Below are positions 58,295 through 64,000 of a stretch of 64,000 nt of DNA, in pieces. A model generated the notes under the pieces. The model saw only the letters and a program-made list of their open reading frames with translations, was not told the DNA's origin and ran no database searches. How positions within the stretch are numbered: position 1 is the stretch's first letter; every line of letters begins with the position of its first letter. The translations under genes were made by a program, and so were the position numbers. This DNA comes from Sclerodactyla briareus (lineage: Eukaryota; Echinodermata; Holothuroidea; Dendrochirotida; Sclerodactylidae), in NCBI GenBank assembly GCA_026419785.1, contig JAODTK010001777.1, forward strand, positions 221,001 to 285,000, given 5' to 3'.

Positions 58295-59835
58295 AATATT
58301 ATATAGAAAATTGATGGCGCGTCCTGAAGTCTAACACATTTTCTGGCAAAGGTACGAGGAGTAGGGAAATTTGTTTTCGTCAATATAAAATTGACCAGCT
58401 ATGAATGATGTGTATGATTATATACTATCGTGTTATTTACGATGGTGCAACGTGCGACTATGCTACATGCATGATGCATGAACTTGACTTTCTGCTTCTG
58501 CGTGTATATGACAGGTGTTCAAACTGATCTACAATCTACACCTACACATACTGAAGCTGTGCTCTAATTTTGTGACAGCTGTTCCAGGCGATTTCATGCA
58601 GTAATAAATCTCTGAAGGTTCTGAAGGTGACTACATCAGATGCGGATATTGAGACAAGGGCGTCCATCCGTTTTGAAAAGGGGGGGGGGGAAAAATCAAA
58701 TTACCATCTACCCGGAGCAGCACCAGCGGTTGGCGCGAAGCGTACGACGAAACTTTTCAGATTTTCATACCCCGCCAGATCGACGGAAACGTCCTTGCCA
58801 GGCTCATAGCACTTCATCTTCCATGTGTATTTGAGAAAAGACAGACCACCAAAAAGTTGTCATTGTGCATACTAGATGATTTACGAATATCACACATGGT
58901 CTTGTTATTACCTTTCCTACTCGGCTTTATTTGCGTGAGATCAGGGGTGCCACCGAACGACCCTGGTGGATCGAAGGTAAAAGCAGTGGCGTACCGGACC
59001 ATTCCATTTTGGGGAGCAGAAATTTGTCCCGACTTTTTCAGTCACTCATTGGAAACTACCGGCGCGCGCGTTGCGCTAGTTTTTTTTTTTTGGCATGTTT
59101 TCCTGGCATTTTAGGGAGACGGGGGGGTTATCGGAAAGTCTGCAAATTCACTTTGCCTTTTCCCTTTACAAATTTCCCACGAATTTTCGCCCGATTGTTC
59201 ATCTCAGAGAATAGGGAGGGGTGGGCCAGGCTTCCGAAATTCCTTCGAGTGCCCAAAATATTTGAGCATTACATCGCATGACTCGCATATTTAGCCTACA
59301 ACTCCTGGACGAAAAACGCCATTGCGCGAAACACTTGAATATTTATGCACTTTTTGCTAGTCTATTTAAATTCGAGACTCGGTATGAAACATGGGTAATC
59401 CTTCGCTTCGGGCCCTAGTCGGGTCCCTATCTTCACCTGGGGTCAGCACCAGGAATTAGTGGACTCAGACAATTTCCAACGATTTTGTTTGATTAGACAA
59501 AAATTGAATCAGTTTGAGTAATACAACATCGGGCATCTGCCTATTAATTTTATTACGGTCCGGAAAAGGGGGGGGGGACAAACGATATGATGTCCCCCAC
59601 TTTCCAAAAGTGGGGGGGGGGAATATCCCCCCTGTCCCCCCACCTGTTGACGCCCATGCATGGAGAGACTCTTGAGAACTGGGTCTCCGCCAGGAAGCCA
59701 TACCGGGGTTCCAACGAAATTAGCATGGGAAAAATTCTCTTTATCCCCCTCTTTTCATTCCCGGGAGATCGCCTCAGTTTTGGAAGAGCGCCACCAGTTT
59801 TTTTTGTTTTTTTTTTTTTTTTTTTTTTTTTTTAC
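58295..59835. other. Loop of the foldback structure
   Basis: About 1.5 kb, with G-runs at 58680-58689, 59570-59578 and 59612-59622 and a poly-T stretch at 59797-59833 flanking the right arm. CCCCCACTTTCCAAAAGTGGGGG at about 59592-59616 forms a hairpin. Plus frames (58857-59114, 58931-59281) have no recognised domain, and no transposase was found. Confidence 0.45.
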
Positions 59836-60397
59836 GGGCAATAAGGACTTACTTCTAGTCATTGTGCAGCTCTCACTTCTTCTGACACTCGTAAGAGAAA
59901 TAACGACCTAGAACTCATTAGGCTGTTACGTTCCAGGCCACATAATGAGTAATCGAGTCATTATTATAGATCGAGACGGGCGGAATAATACGAGTAATGA
60001 AGTCATTCTTATGAATCGGGATAGGCAGAATAACGAGAAACTAAGTCATTATTTAAATTGAGAGAGGAGGAAAGGACCAGCTGAGTCATTATGATGAACG
60101 GGGATAGGCGGGATAACGAGCAACTAAGTCATTATTATGCCCTCCGAAATAGACGAATAATGAGAAAAGAAGCCGTTATTACGGCATGAGACGGCGCAAT
60201 AATGACTAAGGAACTCATTATTACGGCACTGAAAACTGACGGGTAAACACCATGACTTGGCCCGCATTTGGGGACATGGCGATCTGTTTTCGTCCACTGA
60301 TTTTAATGGCGATAAAACGAGCAATTCTCTCATTTTGTGGCTTGGAACATAGGGGTCAACGGTAAAGCCAGCATAATTTTTGGCGCAATCGGCGTTC
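59836..60397 (-). mobile_element. Foldback structure, right arm
   Basis: Reverse-complement partner of 57.65-58.23 kb. It has the same order of TAATGACT words, GGCTTGGAACATAGG at 60339 paired with CTATGTTCCAAGCC at about 57740, and a closing GCGCAATCGGCGTTC paired with GAACGCCGAATGCGC. The left arm carries ~45 bp extra between these two landmarks. Confidence 0.82.
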
Positions 60398-60404
60398 ATC
60401 TGGT

Positions 60405-61170
60405 CGTTCATGAGGCGGCGAATGTTGTCCTATTTTCAAGAAAGGAATCGGGCTCATTCTTGTAATTACACTAGTGCCTCTCACCCCTAGATTAGTGCCT
60501 CTCACCAGGTTGTAGGTAAGGGAATGGAATCAACTATTAGGGATCATATGGTGATCTTTTTTTTTTTTATAATGATTCTAATCTTATCCAGGAGTCTCAG
60601 CATTGCTTCAGGGAAGAACATCGTACGTATTTGAACAATGTTTAGAATTTATAGAAGATGTTACCAGTTCTATTGATAAGGGTAACGCTGTTGATGTTAC
60701 TTTCCTGGACTTTGATAGCGTTGATAAGGTGTCTCATAAACGTCTCTTACTCAAACAGGAGAGTTTGGGTATCACCGGCAAGGTCAGGAGTTGTAATTAA
60801 TGTACGTCTTCTACTCGGCAGGTCACTAGTGGTGTCACCCAAGGGTAGGTTCTTGGCTCCTTACTCTTCTTGGCCCATATAATTGGTCCCGATGATTCTG
60901 TGCAGTGTTTAAAAAAATCGTGGACGACACCAAGTTGTATCGGGAAGTGTTGCGATTGTTCGAAAGGATTCGGACCAAATCTCAAAATGATCTTCCGATT
61001 GGCAAGTGTTTTTCAATGCCGATAATTGCAAAGTCTTGCATGATAATTAGCATAACGGCAACGTTTTTTTTTTTTTTGAATGGTCAAGATAGTCATGCGG
61101 TAAATTCAGAAAGTTTTGTTTTTCTTCGTTTTGGGTTGCAGTGGTATCGCTCATCATGAGGATTCTTTCT
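60405..61170 (+). mobile_element. CR1-like LINE reverse-transcriptase remnant, copy 2
   Basis: The plus frame at 60603-60790 reads TSYVFEQCLEFIEDVTSSID, then VDVTFLDFDSVDKVSHKRLL and LGITGKVRS, matching palm motif A and the following region of CR1/Jockey-type RT. It continues VTSGVTQG at about 60826 and DDTKLY at about 60925-60942. Homologous to 6.56-7.2 kb. A poly-T run (61064-61077) interrupts the 3' side. It starts right beside the foldback structure's right end, at the point where copy 1 has further 5' sequence, so the foldback may have truncated it. Confidence 0.7.
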
Positions 61171-61174
61171 TCCT

Positions 61175-61730
61175 GACCTTTCGCTTGGGGACTACACTTA
61201 AAACTGTATAAGCTGTCAATTTCATTTCCCTGTTACTTTTTCATCTCCAACTACAGACCCTCCTGCCCCATGCATTCTACTATCAACCCCGCAATTCATC
61301 CAGTATCCGGTGAGCGAGATATTCGCCCAAATCCTCAACTACCTATTGAGTGATAAGTAGCAGTCATTAATTTGGCCACACGCCACTTTCCCCGATACTC
61401 AGAAGACAAGCCCGGGACTGCGCGCGCACGTGCGAAATGTCTTTATAATGATCAGTATGGCTATCAAGCTTTTACTACAGTACCAGGACTGCAGAAACTG
61501 TGCTCAATGATAATCCCAGTGGGCGTTACTACAAGGCAGCACGTTGACCCATATACCAGGAGCAGAAATTGCAATGAGTCATTCTGAATTCGTTAGTTCT
61601 AAGGCCTAACGTTAACGAGGAATCGAAATGTCCCAACGAATCATGAATGACATGAACCAACAGCAATGCGTAGTGAGTCTTGACTCATTAAAACTTTCAG
61701 TTGTCCTCGAACCAGACCCAGGGACCACGT
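61175..61730. other. Unassigned stretch
   Basis: No gene or repeat recognised; one plus frame (61372-61587) without motif. Confidence 0.35.
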
Positions 61731-61915
61731 ATTCTGTATAGGCAACATACATACCAAGTATGAAGCTCACTTTAGCATTCAGCAGCTGTCATGTTACAAC
61801 ATCTTCCGACTCCGACTTCTGTTGACCTCAGGTGACCTTGGGCCAAACCCCAAAACAATATGATCACGCACTTCATATAACCAACCTACATACCAGGTGT
61901 CAGGGTTTCTGCTAA
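61730..61915 (+). repeat. Single diverged unit of the ~310-bp satellite
   Basis: ACATACATACCAAGTATGAAGC, CTTCTGTTGACCTCAGGTGACC and AACCCCAAAACAATATG match the order of words in the 8.48-10.2 kb array. An isolated unit far from the array suggests that the satellite also disperses. Confidence 0.65.
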
Positions 61916-61919
61916 CCCA

Positions 61920-62805
61920 TATTGAGGGTCTCAGACTCCTCAAGGGCCTGGGACCTTGAGTTCTTGGAGTGATACATAATGGCACAAATGAGAGTCTGGG
62001 ACCCGGGGGTGTTGATGCCTGCTAGCTAAAAACTCTGGGTTTGAACCCTCTACACATTTGCGTTCAAACAGTTTCGTGTCAACACATGGCGTAAAACACA
62101 CATCATATATAAAACAGGTTACAAACACTTTTTTACGCATTATCCGCATGGACCACAGTAACGGTCATCTCCAACCCCTCTACGAGTGGGTCCTTCACAT
62201 GATTAGCAACTCTCTGTGATTTTTAAGCTCTAAATCTGATTTAAAATGCATGTGCTGTGTACCTGAACTTGGATTGATTCATATGCTTTGGCGGATAAAA
62301 ATGGGGCATTTCGTGGAATGTACGTGCTACCCGGCTCGAGTCAAACCTCCTATGTGGACAAATGGCTGGACATATGCCATTCTTTCGAACAACAGCGCCA
62401 TACCGTCGTTCGAGTGATAAAGGTTTTTCTCTGTTTATTAAAATTAAGATTACCGAAAACCCAGTCAATATTTTGAGATGAAAACCAAATTCTATTGAAC
62501 TTCACCGCCGGCCACTAAGCGGAACGGAAAATTCTGTCCGCCGGCCGTACGCCGGTCAGAGGTTACTGAAAGGAGGGCACGCGCGTCTGGCCGGAGAGAT
62601 GAATCAGTTATATCTTTGACCGCGGTGACTGCGGAAAGCATTGCTTTTATGGAGGGCCAAAAAGGATTTAACAGACAAAACTTACTTTGGGGGCTGAAAG
62701 AAGGAGATTGCAAGTAAATGGTGTGAGATTTTGGCAAAAGAATAACAATCTGGTTGAATAAAATTAAAATTAGGCAGGCTGTCCACAATGCCTTGCAGAT
62801 TTGGG
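61920..62805. other. Unassigned stretch
   Basis: No gene supported. GC-rich palindromic sequence lies at about 62505-62560 (CCGCCGGCC words). Confidence 0.35.
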
Positions 62806-62808
62806 AAG

Positions 62809-63282
62809 GGTAACACCCCTATATCCCGACCTCTCTATATTCCGACCTCCCTATGTTCCGACCTCTCTATGTTCCGACCTCTCTATGTTCCGACCTCTCT
62901 ATGTTCCGACCTCCATAATGTTTTAAGTCAAGTTTTGAATAATCGAGCGTCATAGTTGAACTGTGATGAAGTGTAGTCGAATCAGATGGAGATAATTGTC
63001 GCTTTCCATTCCCATCCTCTTTCACCCTCGGTGTGGGCAGGGGCGTCTCAGTTCCGACCAGTCGGAATATAGAAACGATTTTTATCGTTTTTTTTTTAGT
63101 TTTTTTTTATCGATTTTTATCTATGCTCCGACCAGTCGGAACACAGGGAGGTCGGAACACAGAGAGGACGATTTCTTTGTTCGAATAATAAAAACGTCTC
63201 TATGTTCTGATCAGTCGGAACATAGGGAAGTCGGAACATAGGGCGGTCGGAACATAGAGAGGTCGAATATCGGGATGTCACC
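62809..63282. mobile_element. Inverted-repeat element with 16-bp minisatellite arms
   Basis: The left end GGTAACACCCCTATATCCCGAC pairs with the right end GTCGAATATCGGGATGTCACC. The left arm holds about five tandem units of CTATGTTCCGACCTCT. The right arm holds the inverse units (AGAGGTCGGAACATAG and variants) at 63130-63175 and 63215-63265. The centre has T-runs and TTTTTATCG words. No open frame. The 474-bp size and inverted ends suit a non-autonomous DNA transposon. Confidence 0.75.
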
Positions 63283-63289
63283 GTTTGGA

Positions 63290-63710
63290 GGAATATATCG
63301 TTTACTGTGGATTTCCCCAAACGGTAAATATCTGCTACACTCTGCTGCGAATTTCCACTGGCTGAGATACGCAGTGTTACCGACGGCCTTTCAGCTGGGG
63401 ACACAGGGGACACGTGTGTCCCTTGGTGACTCATCACGGGGCGATAGCTGTAGTAGGCCATACAATCTTGCGGGGCTCATTCTAAAGTAGCGTACGCATA
63501 TCAGTCACTGAGAGTGAAATTCGTTACTCATCATTCTGGGGGTATTTAAAAGGTTTATGTACCACCGCCTTTCCTTTTTTTTGATGATTCGTCAACCACC
63601 GAATTACATCGCAAATCTTCTCCATCGTCAGAATCCATCATTTCGAATGATATATTTTTGGAAAATTTGTGCAGTTATGTTACTGAACCAGCAACAGGCC
63701 GCACACATCA
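63290..63710. other. Unassigned stretch
   Basis: No gene or repeat recognised. Confidence 0.35.
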
Positions 63711-63711
63711 C

Positions 63712-64000
63712 CGCCGGTCAAAATTCTCCATTATGCCGTCCCCCTGAAATGACTCGTTGCGAAGATATATAAAGATTTGAAATTTATCAGTGTGTTCAGA
63801 GCCGTTTCACTCTTCTACAGAGGACATAACTGGACATAACGTGTGATAGAAGTGTTTTAGTATGTCGGTTCAATTGACTTTATGGTTGCTACAACAAGAC
63901 GTGTTTGGTCGTTACAAAAAATTGACAACGAAGGTCATTTGGTCGATAGAGTCAAAAGGTCAGAGGAGGTCAAAGTAGCACATCAGATGTAGTTTGCACA
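63712..64000. repeat. Dispersed repeat, copy 2 of 2, cut by window end
   Basis: Same family and orientation as 10.875-11.185 kb; ends at the window edge with AGTTTGCACA. Confidence 0.82.

Overview
This window is eukaryotic, intron-containing, repeat-saturated DNA. It most resembles a marine deuterostome invertebrate, perhaps an echinoderm. The grounds are exon-like segments with consensus splice sites, several clades of non-LTR retrotransposon (LINE), tRNA-derived SINE-like pieces, TGACCT-rich satellite arrays, CA/TG microsatellites, an excess of palindromic TAGGCCTA-type words at about 19.1-22.4 kb, and an IgGFc-binding-protein-like domain of the kind expanded in such animals. The organism call is an inference. 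Almost every repeat copy and coding segment carries scattered 1-2 base insertions or deletions, so I cannot separate true pseudogenes from uncorrected long-read error.

Layout. 0-7.2 kb: a minus-strand RTE-type (CFDP2-like) LINE, split by a nested minus-strand L2/CR1-like LINE with a 7-bp target duplication, then a plus-strand CR1-like RT remnant. 7.2-25 kb: mostly non-coding, with a ~310-bp satellite, a ~241-bp tandem pair, a ~115-bp array, SINE-like pieces, and MITE-like elements with CACGCGAA inverted ends. 25.2-33.8 kb and 42.1-52.9 kb: two copies of a large duplicated block. Each holds short exon-like segments rich in acidic Ser-Gly (including an 81-bp exon seen five times in all), a second Ser-Gly exon, an unidentified coding segment, and a long IgGFc-binding-like exon. 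34.5-38.6 kb and 52.9-57.3 kb: two more copies of the RTE-type LINE, each immediately downstream of an IgGFc-like segment. 39.6-40.75 kb: ORF1 of a CR1-like LINE. 57.65-60.4 kb: a large inverted-repeat (foldback) structure. 60.4-61.2 kb: a second CR1 RT remnant. 62.8-63.3 kb: a small inverted-repeat element whose arms are 16-bp minisatellites. 63.7-64 kb: a dispersed repeat shared with 10.9-11.2 kb.

The only probable host gene is on the plus strand. It appears to encode a secreted or cell-surface protein with acidic Ser-Gly stretches (possible glycosaminoglycan attachment) upstream of an IgGFc-binding-like domain, tandemly duplicated with repeated copying of the Ser-Gly exon. The gene model is inferred from splice-like boundaries, conserved reading frames and the two-fold duplication; no complete gene is visible.
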